The notes below the pieces were generated by a model, which was given only the letters and a program-made list of their open reading frames with translations, was not told where the DNA came from and searched no databases. From Chrysoperla carnea (taxonomy: Eukaryota; Arthropoda; Insecta; Neuroptera; Chrysopidae), in assembly GCF_905475395.1 (NCBI RefSeq), contig NC_058340.1, positions 58,258,181-58,322,180 of the forward strand: 64,000 nt of DNA. The letters are read 5' to 3'. The position numbers and the translations under genes are program-made. Positions within the stretch are counted from its first letter, which is position 1, and each line of letters opens with the position of its first letter. Shown here piece by piece: positions 26,511 through 40,556 of this stretch.

Positions 26511-28110
26511 CTTCTTTTGCCTTTTAGATAATCTGCCACTGATCATAAAAGCTGACCCTAGGCCTAATACGAACTTTTTATACTGAGCCGCATAACATGT
26601 TTTGATAATAGGTATATTAGGTACCATGTAAGTATTCCTAGAAAACATATACTAGAACAAAAGTAGTAAAAAATATTAGGTTGAAATAATTTTACCTCTT
26701 TGTGCATAGTACCAACAATAAAATGTATATAATTTTGTCCACTTGAGTGCCTTATATCGAGTCATTTAGATTCTATCAGCTTGAATGGCTCGCTACTCCG
26801 GAAATTCCACTTGAAAACATGACCAAGCCTTTGGTGATGCTCATTAAAGTGTAATATCCTCAACACAATCAATCGTTCGCTCTCATCGCTATAATGTTAC
26901 CTACACAACCACTCACTAGAATACATTTTTGTAATATAATTTTTTTTTTTTTACTTTGTGTTATAAAAATCATTTCTGTTTTTTAAAAGCGGCGAGCGAG
27001 TACTTTTTTTAAATTTTTTTTCTGTTATATATGTAGATATATATAGATTTTTATACACATACCTACCACACATGATAATGCACTTTCAAGTTTTACATCG
27101 AGAAAATGTTGATTGCAATGCTACCCTATTTTTATTATTTGAGGAAAATTAATTTTTCCACATCTATATATATATACACTCCAATAAAATGAAGATTTAA
27201 ACTACTTCTCAAACAAAAAAATCAAATCAATCAAAATCGATTCATCTGTTTATCAGCTACGATGCCACAAACGAATCGATAAGACCTGATTTTATTGCGT
27301 GACTTTCTTTAAATTTTTAGTTTATTATTATATAGATATACGTTAAATTCACCCAAAACGAACTTGTTCACAGATCATTTTTCGAAAGGCGATCAAAATT
27401 TAAAAACTTCAGTTTATGTATATATAAATATAACTCTATTAAAATTCTACAAAATAAAAAATACGCAGAGAGTGAGGCATACATAATAATCGCAAATAAA
27501 AAACAATTTTTTTTTCAAATTTTTCGGGGGGTGGGTTATACACAGTGACTCAGTTCATGTACGTTGCCTAAACTCTCCGCAGGGTTGATACTAAATTATC
27601 TTACGCGGTTGAGATAACTGATTTTAAATCTAAATTACTTATAAAATATTAAAAAAGTGATACCCGAGTCCAAATTTAAATAGACTCGAATTAAATACAT
27701 TTATGTTTATTTGATAAAATCGGAGTGAATAAATACTTTTATTTCAGAGGTCTTTGATTAGTGGAATTTTTCTTCATCAACAATTTTTCTATGATTTTTT
27801 TCGGGGATTCTTTTTTTTCCACGTATTTTCTCCAGGGATCAGGAGTTTCAACGCCAATTTTCACTATCGCTTAATAATACATACCTTTAATTTCAGTTTC
27901 GAAGTATATGTATTGTACATAGAGGTTCTACGACGTTCGGTAAAATATGTACGATAAAAAGTGTATTTTATTGTTATATAGCTTTAAATACTAATTGGTG
28001 TTAATTTACATCTAGGTATACGAGCCTTAAAAAGCTTTTTTTTTTCAAAGGATCAATTTTAAAATATTGAAATTTCTGTTTTGACTTGTAAATTTGTTCC
28101 CTTGCTAATT
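26511..28110. other. intron, nothing coding
   Basis: 27180-27330 carries a family E-like block (ATCGATTCATCTGTTTATCA, TACGATGCCACAAACG). The remainder is AT-rich and unassigned. The 67-residue plus frame at 27754-27957 is Phe-rich without motif. Confidence 0.4.
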
Positions 28111-28670
28111 ATACCATGTATATGAAATATATCAAGGTATACTAAGTTAAGTCCCAGGTTTGTAACCCTTAAAAATGTTGATGCAACGAACAAAATTTTG
28201 GTATAAGTTCCAAAAAAATCATTCAAAAAATCCATTTTCGGTTATCCGTCTGAATGTCTGCCTGTCTGCCCAACTGATAACTCAAAAATAAGGAGAGAAA
28301 ATAAACTGAAATTTTTATAGCGTGCTCAAGGGGTAAAAATTGAAGTTCAGTTCGTAAATGAGCAACAACATTCGTAAATATGGTACAACTTTTGTTTGAA
28401 ACATTTTTTTCTTTAACATCACTGTTTACCCGTAACGGCGCTATTTAGGTTAGAACATTATATAGTATGTGTTATATGGGGATGTCACTTATGTGTGTGT
28501 AACTCTTCGGTCGTGTTATATTTAGTAGATATTATATACACGACTGTGGCTATGTATTGGATCGATTATTTTTCTTTACTTACATGACGTAAAAAAAAGC
28601 ACTTGCGTATATAACCTGTCTATACATGGCAACTATTAACTCAGTCAATTATTTGTTTTCACTTATTGTT
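28111..28670 (+). repeat. family A, copy 4
   Basis: Full-length type, from ATACCATGTATATGAAATAT to CTATACATGGCAACTATTAA and TTTGTTTTCACTT, with a divergent central part (28440-28600). Confidence 0.85.
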
Positions 28671-29087
28671 TTTATGCATTTAACGATTTTTTGATACTTT
28701 TATTTATTTGCAAGAGTATATAGAGCAACGACCAAGCGTGTACTCGATTTTCGCTTCGATTATGGTTCTGTATTTTAGATAAACTACTTAGACATTATTT
28801 AGGTAAAAATGGATTTGACAATTTTATGCGATTAGTTTAATAATTTATGGTAATAGGATATATCACAGTCGCATAAAAATAAGCTGTTCTTAGTATTAAA
28901 AAAGTATATCAGTCTCATGAATAAGCAGCATTCATTTTGAAACACGTGACCATGTTGAATAATTTAAAAAAACACTGTTTATATAAACTGTAATATTATT
29001 TTTAAAACTATGCTGATTAATACTTTATGTAACAAAAAAAAATATGTACAAATATGTATGTAACAGTTTTAGGTAATATTCATATTT

Positions 29088-29225
29088 TTAACCCCCCAAC
29101 CAAAAAAGGGGTTTTATAAGTGGCATCGTAGCGCCTAAACTCTGTAATAGAAATTGTTTATGGTTCCGTATACGAAAAATATGCCCGGGATTTTATAAAT
29201 TTTGTAAATTTCACTTGTAATCCTT
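29088..29225 (+). repeat. family E, short copy
   Basis: TTAACCCCCCAACCAAAAAA, GGGGTTTTATAAG and GTGGCATCGTAGCGCCTAAA mark this family. Longer copies are at 36786, 45255, 50625 and 53640. Confidence 0.75.
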
Positions 29226-29390
29226 GTGTATATGAAATACATATCAAAAATTTTAGGGGGGTTGCCCGATTATTTAAGTAAACAAATAACTTCAAAAGTA
29301 GGCATATTTAACATTGGTCTTGTGGGAAAATGGTAGATGGATGATATTTTTATAGATGTCTCCAAAATTAGTCGGTGGAAATTTAAAAAA

Positions 29391-29872
29391 AACAAGTGGA
29401 AACAAACAATTGACTGAGTTAATTTCTGTACAATTAACGCCTTATTTTCGCCCTCACGGGTAAACAGTGAGGTTTACGAAAAAATGTTTCAAACAAAAGT
29501 TGTTTATTTTTTTATAAGGAACATTTTTTACATTTGAACTTTTGTTCTATTTCTAACGGTTTACAAGATGGGTCCTACGAACCCATAGGTCAAAACCCAA
29601 TTAACCTATGTTGGTCATTTTACGAACTCGACCTCACTTTTTACGTCCTGAGTACGCTGTAAAAATTTCAGCTTGATATCTTTTTTCGTTTTCAAGTTAT
29701 CGTGCTCATAGACGGACGGACGGACGGACGGACAACCGGAAATGGACTAATTAGGTGATTTTATGAACACCTATACCAAAATTTTGTTCGTAACATCAAT
29801 ATTTTTAAGCGTTACAAACTTGGGACTAAACTTAGTATACCTTGCATATTACATATATGCATGGTATAAAAA
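29391..29872 (-). repeat. family A, copy 5
   Basis: Reverse orientation. It carries four to five GACG units in the CCGTCTGT-type stretch. It directly follows a family C outer block (29255-29390) and precedes a family C core, giving a cluster of nested repeats. Confidence 0.85.
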
Positions 29873-29890
29873 CTTAAAATAAAGTAATAA

Positions 29891-30260
29891 CCTTAATTAT
29901 TGAAAACAAAAAAACCCGTTAATCCGATTAATTAAGAATGTATGAGCACGGTACTGGTACACAAATTTCAAAAAATATATATTTTCAATTTTGATGGCGA
30001 ATTATGTTATAACTTGATAATATAAAACGAAAAGTAAGAATAAAGTTTTTCGAAGTCTGAAGTAATTTTCAAAATATTGAAAATTGTAAATTTTGTTTAA
30101 TTATTTAGCTTTCGATATTTCGAAAACCAAGGCAGATATCGAAAAATTGTATTCTTATTTTTCGTCTACATTCATGAAGTTATAACAAAATTCATCATCA
30201 AAGTTGAAAATAATTCCAACCCTTAATAAAAAATTGCTTTCGTGCTCGAACCACCTTAAG
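29891..30260. repeat. family C, copy
   Basis: From AACAAAAAAACCCGTTAATC through the palindromic core to TCGTGCTCGAACCACCTTAA. Confidence 0.8.
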
Positions 30261-30760
30261 CATAAGAAAACTACACTTTCGATTTCGGAAACGAAACAAA
30301 TACATATTTATTATTATTATTTTTGAGCGAAATTAAAATGCATGCAAAATTATGTTATAAAAAATAAATTTTTAACCAAATGTCTGCTGCAAAAAATTTG
30401 TGCTGATTACAAGAATTTGTTAAACAAAATTTTTTTTAATGATAATTCAATTTATTTATTATTTATTTTTTTTAAACTTTCATCATTTTTTTCAAAATCA
30501 AAAAGGTCAATAACATTTTGATTATCACTAGATTGACTGTGTATGTAATTATTCAAATATTTTTCGTCAACAATTATTATATTATTATAAAAAATTATAA
30601 TAAGTTAGAGAAGGATAAAAATATTATTATAAACGTCACACGATAAAGGAATAATAATTTGTTTGATGTATGTGCTTTTGTTTATAGGTTGATTTCAAAT
30701 TAAAAACAGATTAAAATTAAAACACAATTTTAAAACCGTGAGTTGATATATTTAGAAGTA

Positions 30761-31120
30761 CAGTGGAACCCCGGTAATCCGGCTCCTGGCTAATCCGACG
30801 CCCTCTGTAACCCGACATTGCATTTATGACTTACATTGAAAATATAATATTATTGCCCCACAAATTTAAACAAATAATTATGATAATTTATATTTGAAAA
30901 ATAATATTTATGTAATTTGATTTCTTATTTTCACAATTTTTAATGCATTAAGTTTAATTAATTCGTGTTTTTCAATAATTTTAATTTGACATTTTCTATA
31001 ACATTAACATGTAAAGAATTGCAAATTAGTCATAACAGCTTCTTTTATCGCAAAAATTTTTCATTGGTAGCGTTGGCATCGATTTTATTGTCCCTACCAT
31101 GACTACGCACACAACGAATA
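30761..31120 (+). mobile_element. family D with pogo-like terminus, copy 1
   Basis: Begins CAGTGGAACCCCGGTAATCC after a TA dinucleotide. This matches the ends of pogo/Tigger-type elements in form. The body (GCATTTATGACTTACATT, AATTGCAAATTAGTCATAAC, TGTCCCTACCATGACTACGC) recurs at 38499 and 60234. No right terminal inverted repeat was found. Non-autonomous. Confidence 0.65.
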
Positions 31121-34100
31121 ACTTGATAATGAGAGTATATTTGTTTTGTTATATTGCTATTCCTTTTTTCCAAATAAATGGTAAATTTACAATGTTTGTT
31201 GGTTTTACAATGTTTTAAGACCATACAGTCGTTTTAAAACTCATTCGATACACCTTTTTTTGGTTTTGATTAACAACGCTGTTCTGTTACACATTTTATT
31301 CGAAATTCATGTAGTTAATGAATGGTATGCTATGGATAATTAATTTCCATATACAGTTCTTCATTAATTTATTAACTAATTAGTTTGCATTTGATTTTTA
31401 TGGAATAACTGAGTGTAAGCATTATTTGAAGTTGGTTGGACTAAAAATATGTGAACTCAATTGTTTTTTGAACAGGGTTGTATTTGGAATTTTTTTACTT
31501 AAGATTATTTTCACAAAGCTATCTGTACGTATGACGTCACGATAGTGGTCTTTGAAGATATTTCTTTTGAATCGTAAGAGAAAGAATAATTTTCGTAAGA
31601 AAAAGAATTGCTTCAAATATTAAAACTTGTAATTTTGCCACTCTTTTCAGTTCAGAATCCAATTATGCAGACATTCAACTTCAATTTTTTCTTTCATTTT
31701 TCTCCTATAAAAAAGAACAAGACACTAAATATTTACAAAATTTACAAAAATAATTTTTCCAATTTATTAATGATTTGTTTCGACAATCTTTAGTAAGAGG
31801 CGAAAAAATGGCAACGTCCATTATAATGAGTGTAAAATTGCGCTCATGGTATGGTTACGAATAAAACGGCGGTTCTTAATGACATTGCGGACTTAATAGA
31901 TTTAATTCACACTTGTTTAACTGGATAAATTTTTGAGTTAATTAAAAAAGTACATAGACAGATATGCTCTTAGATAAAAAAATTGACCCTATGAGTTTTA
32001 ATTTCATTTACAAAAAGCTAAATTTTCGTCTATACGTAAGAATTTTTTAAATCGTTCTGTCCTTTCTCGAGCTCAAAATAAAAAAAAATTCTGCTTACAA
32101 AGGTTTAAATCCAAATTCCAATTCTTAAGACTGTTCTAGAAGTTTTGTAGATATTTTCATGTGATCCCGCGCTGGGATCGAAATTCTAGAAATAGCAAGC
32201 TTAATTTTATACCCTTTTCTACTTTTTTTTTACAAAAACGTTCCAAAATTGCCCAGATAAGTTTTTGTTTTTACGAATATATTTACTGATCTAATATGCT
32301 CAATTTTATTGCAGGTATAAGTATTTTTTTTCATTTGTACGTCATGATTTAAGAAAAACATCACAGGAGGAATATAATCGCTAAATTGATAATAAATTGA
32401 ATGAAGTTGAGGGAAAAAGATAGAAAATTATTGAAAAAATATATAAATATATATTTATTTTTAAAATCAAATCAAATTGTTTAGTAAAACGTCAATTACA
32501 CCAATCAGAACGATATCTGTGAATACATACATTTCAAAGTTCAAAATCATTTTATACCACTGACTGTAAATATAAAAAAACTGCTAGTATTTACTGTACT
32601 GACAGATACTCCGGCACCTGGTAACAAGTTTTCTTCACACTGTCGCGAAGTAGCACAAAGTTGGGCGAGGAAATGATACTGGTGATGTCTCGCCTTCTTT
32701 GACTTCGCAGAAAATCGGTTTTTTGTACCCTAGTTAAAGGCAATATGAGACACCCGATGATTACAGGCGAGCTTTATCTCCACATTTTCGTAATTACTTG
32801 TGTTGTGCAGTCGTTCAGTCCCGGCTCGAGCTAACGATTTAATAGATCATCGAGGTAGAATTTCATCGTTATCTAGTAGAAAACTGATCCTGGTTACACT
32901 TATTGAGGGTCAATTTTCTGGGTCTAAGTCGGATTTTTTCTTGCATTTGACAAAATTTCTACCTTAGGAAAAAAAGTATTGGAACACTTGCTCAATTTTT
33001 TTACCCCTGCTATTTATTCTGTTTTTCCAAATATCTTCCCAACGATATTTATCATTCACAACGATGAGGGTGAAATGGGGGTAAAAAACAGTGGGAAATC
33101 CCGCTAGGAACAATATGCCATACGAAACCTGTACAAAAACAAATGTAAACGTTAAATAAATCCTTATATACAATTTTGTTAACTTACTTTTCTAAATCTG
33201 TATTATACATATGATCTGTTTTTGATTGCTCACCTAAATAAAGATATAAACTAATTAGTTTTATTAAATAATTAACATTTTTAAATTGTAATTCGTTGGA
33301 CAGTTAACAGAATAGTAATGGATTTGGTTATTGTTAAATAGGTGAACATATAGTGGTGTCCTAGATAAAGCACACACATAAAGCATATTTCACATGCTTA
33401 CGTGACGATTTTTACCACTTTGATTAATATGACAAATTTTGTTTCAAAATAAATTCGTTTGATATATACTTGTGGTTGGGGAAAAACATAAAAATACATT
33501 AAGTTACGCACATGTCGTACTATACAATCTACTGTTACCAGATACCGGAGTACTGAGTGATGATTTGAATTGAAGTGCTTATTGGAATTTATATTTTGTG
33601 TACCAACCACGAACAGAACGATGAGTGTGGTGACATCATGTAATCTTTATTTTTATGTTTTTATAGCCGCCGTTTTATTCATCATTATTATTTCAACCAT
33701 ATTATACAAATAACACCATCAGCGTAGCACAGAGAAGCTCGCTCGTTCAGTTCAGCGTAATAAAAATATACAAAATATGTATATACATATATTTTGTTCA
33801 AAGGAATTAAAAATAATAGAAAAAACCCTACCCTGTCACAAAAGCTTTCCAGTCTTATTTTATAAATAAGCCGGCTCATATACACCAAAATTCCAAATTT
33901 TTGAGCAAATTTTTTCCTAGATTAGTACATACAGTATGTCTACTTAAGTTGACTCCATATGGAAAACTTTTTCATTTTAAGGTTTACGAAAAAAGTAAAA
34001 TTCTTTATAAAAATCTCTGCTTTCGAAAATATTAACATTCAGCTATTCACTTTTGTCATCATATGTATAAAGTGTCCTCCCACAAATTTAAAATGTTCGA

Positions 34101-34648
34101 TAGGAATAGTTTGACCACTTCAATTTTAAATTAAATTTGTCAAATACTACTAATATATAAAAAAAACTTTATCCTTATTAACCAGAGACGAACTCTATAT
34201 CACTTGTGAGCACCGGTTGCTCTTTATACTCAGTAAGCACTCTAGTTTCGTATCCTCCAAAGAGATTAAGCAAGAGAGGTATACTCTGAGATGAGACTCA
34301 ATCAGTGTAAATACAGAGTATCCTACTAAATTATTTAAAAAAAAATTAAAACTTATCTAATAAATATAATAATGTAATATAAATTAAGTTCTTTTTATAG
34401 ACTGAAAAGCAATGGTATTTTCCATTATTAAAATCACTGACAAAGAAAAAATTACTTTTTACTTTTTCAATTCAAAGTAATCGTCGAAGAAATTCAGTGA
34501 TGAGTTTCTTTAAAACAGTAAACTATTTTCTGTTTAAATTCTAAACAGGTAGACACTCTGTATTTAAACTATTTTTAACACTTCGGAACATAAATTTCTT
34601 GTTAAAAGCCATAAAGAGTAAACCAAAGTCAAAGCTTGCCCAACATTG
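31121..34648. other. intron, mostly unique
   Basis: No gene seen. 32580-32960 is less AT-rich than its surroundings but has no open frame of note. A weak acceptor-donor junction lies at 32314/32315. Fragments like ATACAGTATGTCTACTTAAG at 33931 and TATAAAGTGTCCTCCC at 34069 recall the ends of the element at 48434. Confidence 0.4.
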
Positions 34649-34656
34649 CTCTATAG

Positions 34657-34952
34657 CAGGCATGGGCAAACGGGACTCACAGAAGTCTCTCGGATTTTTG
34701 TAACTAAAATACGAGAAAGACAGTGACATCCTAACCAGTGACAACCAAAAATACGAGTAAGACAGAGTGACAACATTTTTTTTCTACCTATCTCATTACT
34801 ATTAGAGAAACTGAGATAGGTAGAAGAGTCGTATACCCGTCTCGCTTCCTCCTCTATGAACAATGCGGACTTGGATAAACAGACACTCAATAAAGTTCAT
34901 GGTACACAATAAAGTTATAACAATGGTGACTAAAATAACTCGCCCATGCCTG
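34657..34952. mobile_element. hAT-like MITE (~296 bp)
   Basis: Ends CAGGCATGGGC at 34657 and GCCCATGCCTG at 34952. CTCTATAG lies immediately left (34649-34656) and again at 34955-34962, two bases beyond the right terminus. This fits an 8-bp hAT duplication with a small edge change. An inner hairpin, CTACCTATCTCA with its complement, is at about 34785-34826. Frames on the minus strand here are not genes. Confidence 0.75.
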
Positions 34953-35368
34953 ATCTCTATAGTGACATTTTATTGCATGGGATAAAAAAGCAATCAAATG
35001 TAAATTTGGATTCTAGGTACTACACCTTTCCTTATTCATAAAATTATTGAAAGAACGAAGAATGAATGTGTTGTTGGTTATTGTATATTATACATGTTTG
35101 TATCGAATTGAATTGAATTAAAAATATTGAAAGAAACCAAACTAAATATATTATCATCATATTCACAATAAAACACGCTACGATCACTCTAAACAAAATC
35201 ATGAGCGCATCAAGTTTACGATCGATAAAATAATTTCCTATACATACATATAAAGTATATATTTTATTATAATTATCACTATATAAAAAGAGTGGACCAT
35301 TTTAATCGATAAGTTGAAAAATTTTGTAGTGTAAATAAAATTCAAAAAATTATTTAAAAAAAATGTTC

Positions 35369-35882
35369 CTAAGGATGTACGAGCACTAAGTCAATTTTAG
35401 GGGGGTTGATTATTTTAATAAAAAAAAACGGTCGATGGATGATGTGTTTTCATAGATTTCTCCAAAACTTGTCGGTGGAATTAAAAACAAATCTTTTTAA
35501 AGTTAAAATTTAAAAAAAAATGTTGAAAACAAAAAAAACCGTTGTTCCCGACAAATTAAGGATTTATAAACACGTAAGTGGGGAAACAAATTAAAAAAAA
35601 TATATTTTTTTAATTTTGATAATGAATTATGTTAAAAATTGGCAAATTAAGACGAAAAGTAAGAATAGAATTTTTCGATATCTGGAGTAATTTTCAAAAT
35701 ATCGAAAATTGAAAGTTTTGTTTAATCATTTAGCTTTCCATATGTCGAAAACCAAGGCAGATATCGAAAATTTTTATTCTTATTTTTCGTCTATATTCAT
35801 GAAGTTATAACAAAATTCATCATCAAAGTTGTACAAATAATTTCAACCCTGAATCTAAAGTTGCCATGACACAATAATTTAA
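35369..35882. repeat. family C, long copy
   Basis: Starts TAAGGATGTACGAGCACTAA, then TTTAGGGGGGTTGA, TTTCTCCAAAACTTGTCGGT, AAAAAAACCGTTGTTCCC and the palindromic core. It ends GTTGCCATGACACAATAATT. Confidence 0.8.
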
Positions 35883-36216
35883 GACTGAAGTAGGTTATAA
35901 CGCCTATCATAAGTGAGGCTGTATTTTTTGTTTCCGAGTACATTTAAATAAATTTTGAAAGTTTTAAGAGCGAAGCGGCTACATCGTATTTTGTATTACT
36001 TTTGGTTTTAGTGGAATGTGATATTTGGTTTTACTTCTTTATACACTTTGTATTAAAATAATTCATTAAACATTATTATTAATATACGTATTATTTCATT
36101 CACAATATTTCAATGAATAATAAATATAAAATTATATATTTTTTGTATTTTCACAAACACAGTCAGTCTATTAAACCAGTGATTCTAAATTTTAAATTAA
36201 AAAATATATATTAAAC

Positions 36217-36786
36217 AAAACATGTGAAAACAAACAACTGGCTGAGTTAATTTATGAAATACCATGTATAGACAGTGTTGATTACTCTGTCACATTATAC
36301 ATACATACATACATGTCACACATAATTAACTGACATACTCATATAAAACATACTATACAATTTGCGCTCTCACGGGTAAACAGTGATGTTTACGAAAAAA
36401 TTTTTGAAACAAAAATTGTTTAATTTTTATAAAGGAAGATTTTTTACATTTAAACTTTTGTTCTATCTCTAACGGTTGACAAGATGGGTCCTACGATCCA
36501 AGACCCAATTGACCTATGTTGCTCATTTACGAACTTGATCTCACTTTTTACGTCCTCAGCACGCTATTATTTCAGCTGGATATCTCTTTTCTTTTTTGAG
36601 TTATCGTGATGACAGACGGACAGGCAACAGACAGACAGACAGGCAGACAACCGGAAATGGACTAATTAGGTGATTTATGAACACCTATACCAAAATTTTG
36701 TTCCTAGCATCAATATTTTTAAGATTTCAAACTTGGGACTAAACTTATAGTATACCTTGGTATATTTCATATACATGGAATAAAAA
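36217..36786 (-). repeat. family A, copy 6 (full length)
   Basis: From TGTGAAAACAAACAACTGGC to TATTTCATATACATGGAATA. It is followed directly by a family E piece. Confidence 0.85.
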
Positions 36787-37080
36787 TTCATCGTAGCGCC
36801 TACACGGATGAACCGATTTCTTTTTTTTTTCGTTTGATAGATAATTTATTGAAGAGTGTTCTTGGATATGTTCAAGTGCAAAATTAGGTCTCCGTACCCG
36901 GAACAACTGCAAAATAGGCGATGATCCTCAAAAACGATTCAGTTTGGAGAAGTCTCTAAGGGAAAAGGTAATTTAATGGACAGTGTTCTTTGATATGTTT
37001 AAAATGCAAGTTTAGGGTACTCGCATTTGCCGTACTCGCAAAATTTGTTGGGGGTTTTTTTAAATTTTGTACATTTCACT
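36787..37080 (+). repeat. family E, copy
   Basis: CATCGTAGCGCCTACACGGA, TGAACCGATTTC, GGCGATGATCCTCAAAA and TTTTTAAATTTTGTACATTT are shared with 45255 and 53640 (inverted). Confidence 0.7.
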
Positions 37081-37668
37081 TGTGATAATCACAAAAAACT
37101 AATTTATAAATATACAGCTGCGTATGTATTAATTTGTATTTTTATACATACATACGATGTCTAAGTATTATGTACAATAATGGTATGAAAATAATTTTAC
37201 ATCGTTTACGAAGAATATAAAATGACTGGTGTATGTACACTGTACAGGTACATACAACACACAACTGCGCAATGAAACGGCACAACACGATACAACGATG
37301 TATAAATATTATTAATCCAAGCATACCGTTACTTTGTTTACATCAATAATAGTATTAATATTAATATTTGTATTTGTAATATATAAAAATGTGTGATAAT
37401 GATTAAACATTAATTAAAGTAAAACCTGTCTTTAACGCACACATACCTACACACAAATAAATACAAAATTTACACATTCAATTTTATTATATGAAAGAAA
37501 AAAACCTGTGTCACAAATAATAAGTAAATATAAATTTTGTTTTTGTTAAAATACCAAAAAATAAAAATGCAATTATATGTGTAAATCTATTACAAAACAT
37601 GAAGCAAGTATGTAAAATAGTCTTTTGAAAAATTTATTATTGGACATGTTTTTGGGAGTTTTAAAAAA

Positions 37669-38070
37669 AATAAATGAAAACAAACAATTGACTGAGTTAA
37701 TTAGTTAAATATCATGCATAGACAGTGTTGATTACACTGTCACATTACACATCCATACATGTCACACATACATAACTGATACTCCCATATAATACATACT
37801 AACATATTAGTCACACATACATAACTAATATAAGTGATATTCCCATATAATACATACTTAACAATTTTCGCCCAATTTGCGCCCTGGCGGGTAAATAGTG
37901 ATGTTTACGAAAAAATGTTTCAAACGAAAGTTGTTTATTTTTTTTATAAGGAACATTTTTTACATTTAAACTTTTGTTGCCCATTTACGAACTCGGCCTC
38001 ATTTTTTATGTCCTGAGCACGCTGTAAAAATTTCAGCTTGATATGATTTTTCGTTTTGAGTTATCGTGTT
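37669..38070 (-). repeat. family A, copy 7 (truncated)
   Basis: Outer end present (AACAATTGACTGAGTTAATT). It stops at TTTTGAGTTATCGTG and lacks the TAGTCC and ATACATGG end. Confidence 0.85.
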
Positions 38071-38498
38071 CTATACAATTTACGAGTTTTACATTGGAAA
38101 ACAGCTAAAATGAACAGACTAGAGCCATGAATTTTTTTTTATAAATAAACTATAATTCCAGCAATAATTGAACAAAGAGCAATTATCACCATAAACGAAT
38201 AAAAATCACGCATGCTATATGACAAAATACGAGGTTCTGTACTGATAAAGTTTTACCTGAATGTAAGATATTTTAGACGTAAAATTTTCAATCAAAAATT
38301 AATTCAACTTTCGTCGAATCTTTACGTTTTAAGAAGATCCACTGAAAAATACCGTTACTAGCCATTGTGTGTTTTGAGACCTTTTAGGTTAGATTTTATG
38401 GGTATGCTTACTATACTTATTCGCACCGTGCGTGAGTTTTATTGGAACCGTTTCCATGGTAACGATACACTACTTTAATTATAGAATTGTATAGATGC

Positions 38499-38779
38499 AT
38501 ATATAATTGTATGGATTGCATTTATGACTTCCATTAAAAATTTTATATTATTGTCTCACAAATTTAAATAAATATTTATGATAATAGACATTTAAAAAAT
38601 AATATTTGTGCAATTTGATTTCTTATTTTGACAATTTTTAATGCATTTAGTTTAATTAATAAGTGTTTTTCAATAATTTTGACATTTTCTATAACATTAA
38701 CATGTAAAAAATTGCAAATTAGTCATAACAGCCTCCTTTAATTATTGTCCCTACCATGACTACGCACACAACGAATAGC
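38499..38779 (+). repeat. family D, copy 2
   Basis: Same body as 30820-31120, without the CAGTGGAACC end. Shares ATATAATTGTAYGGATTGCA with copy 3. Confidence 0.8.
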
Positions 38780-39489
38780 ATCAGACGAATGCGTATCAGT
38801 ACCCGGATTATCATGATTTTATTTATGATAAAGAGTGTTTGAGTGTTTCTACTTTTCATTTATTTTACGGAATCCTAAAAAAATTATTAAAAATTTTATT
38901 AATTTATTACGTGAAAAACTATTTAAAAACATATCAATAAAAAATATTTACCAAATTATTTTAATTATATAAAAAAAATGTTTTTAATATCGTATAAATA
39001 ACACTAAAGAATTTTTAAACATACATATAAAAAGTCATATACACGTTTTTTTTTTATATATATATTTAATTTGTCAAAATTATCTAATAAAAATGTATTC
39101 GACAATTATTAACGATACAAAAAATTATTTACGGTATCTTGGAAATACCAAACAATCATCAGCTATAGATAGGTAATTTTTTTTGATGGATTCGATGATG
39201 TTAATTAATTCTATTTACACCTTTCAAATTGAAGAGATGTGTTTTTATAAATAGTAGGTAATCTTGTTTATTGCAGTGAAGACGAGTATGTCGATAACCT
39301 TAAAGTTAATTTCAAAAAAATAAGAATATTTGCGAATCCGGTTCCAATTTTTTTATTTAAACGAGCTGTGATCTATCTACCAACTTCAATTTTAAATACA
39401 AAGATTATTGTGTTATAACTTTCACTTTATATGCCGTCACTTATCCTCCTTTTGTTCACAATTTCGTTTCACCTCTAAAATTATCAGGG

Positions 39490-39660
39490 TTTCTCTACTA
39501 TAATATGCATGTGTTATACATATATAAAAACCTTCCTATTGAATCACTCTATTTAGTAGAAAAAATCGCATCAAAATCCGTTGGGTAGTTTTAAAGATTT
39601 AAGCATACATATGGACATAGAGACGAAGAGCGGGAAGCGACTTTGTTTTATACTATTTAT
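39490..39660 (+). repeat. family G (CGGGTCACTAGTA-type element), fragment
   Basis: TCGCATCAAAATCCGTTGGG, TAGTTTTAAAGATTTAAGCA and GCGGGAAGCGACTTTGTTTT are the inverse of 57215-57330. This kind of tail is common in insect repeats that end in ACTAGTGACCCGCC. The class is uncertain. Confidence 0.7.
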
Positions 39661-40556
39661 TGATTCTATCGTGAATAAAATTAGTCAAATAATAATCTGA
39701 GATAACAAAAAGTCATTCTAAAAATACACACTGCTTAGCCGACTTAAATGGTATTATTTCATCAAGGGAATCAATATAGACCAAAAAAGTTGAAAAACAA
39801 TATTAGTTTGACTATCTTTATCTTACATACTCTGAATTTGATCTTCTTTTTGCACCATTTTTTCATGACTATGTCCTGCATACTTGTCCTATAACCCATC
39901 TATAAAATACCAACAGTGATTTTTTTCGAAACTTCTTCTTGGTCGTGCTTAAAGCGTATAAAACAAGCCTGGCAGTTTTTCGAATGCGTTTGCGATGTTC
40001 TTATTGGTTCATAACTTTTTTGACTAAAACGAATATTATGAGATGGTGTTGAATTTCATATTTGTTGAGATCTCCAGTGATTCAAATTACTCAGTAGTTA
40101 ATTAACATCAATTTTCGAGGTTTATTCCTCTTGAAAAAGGGTCATTTCTATAATTTGAACTTTGTGTGTAGGTCAATGTTTAAATAAATAGAAGCGTGTA
40201 ACTTAATGTTAACTTTTTTTTTTTTTTTAAATAAATTGATCATCAGAGATGCAGAAGTCTGTTTTATCTTTCAGAACACAAACTTAATGAAGTATCGTAG
40301 TAATAACTTAGAATTTGTCAAAGAAAATTACTGGAAACCTTCTTTAGTAATTAATACTGATTACTATATCATTATTTGATATAACTTCCAAGAATAACTA
40401 TCAAGTCCAAGAAACGCGCTCCTGACAACACACAGGCACTTGATGGGTAATGGGTATTTGAAGGCGGTAAAACCATAGTGAAACATAGTAACATTATATT
40501 TGTTAGAAAATCAATACGAATCAAAAACAATATTCTATTTAATAAGTTTTATTTAA

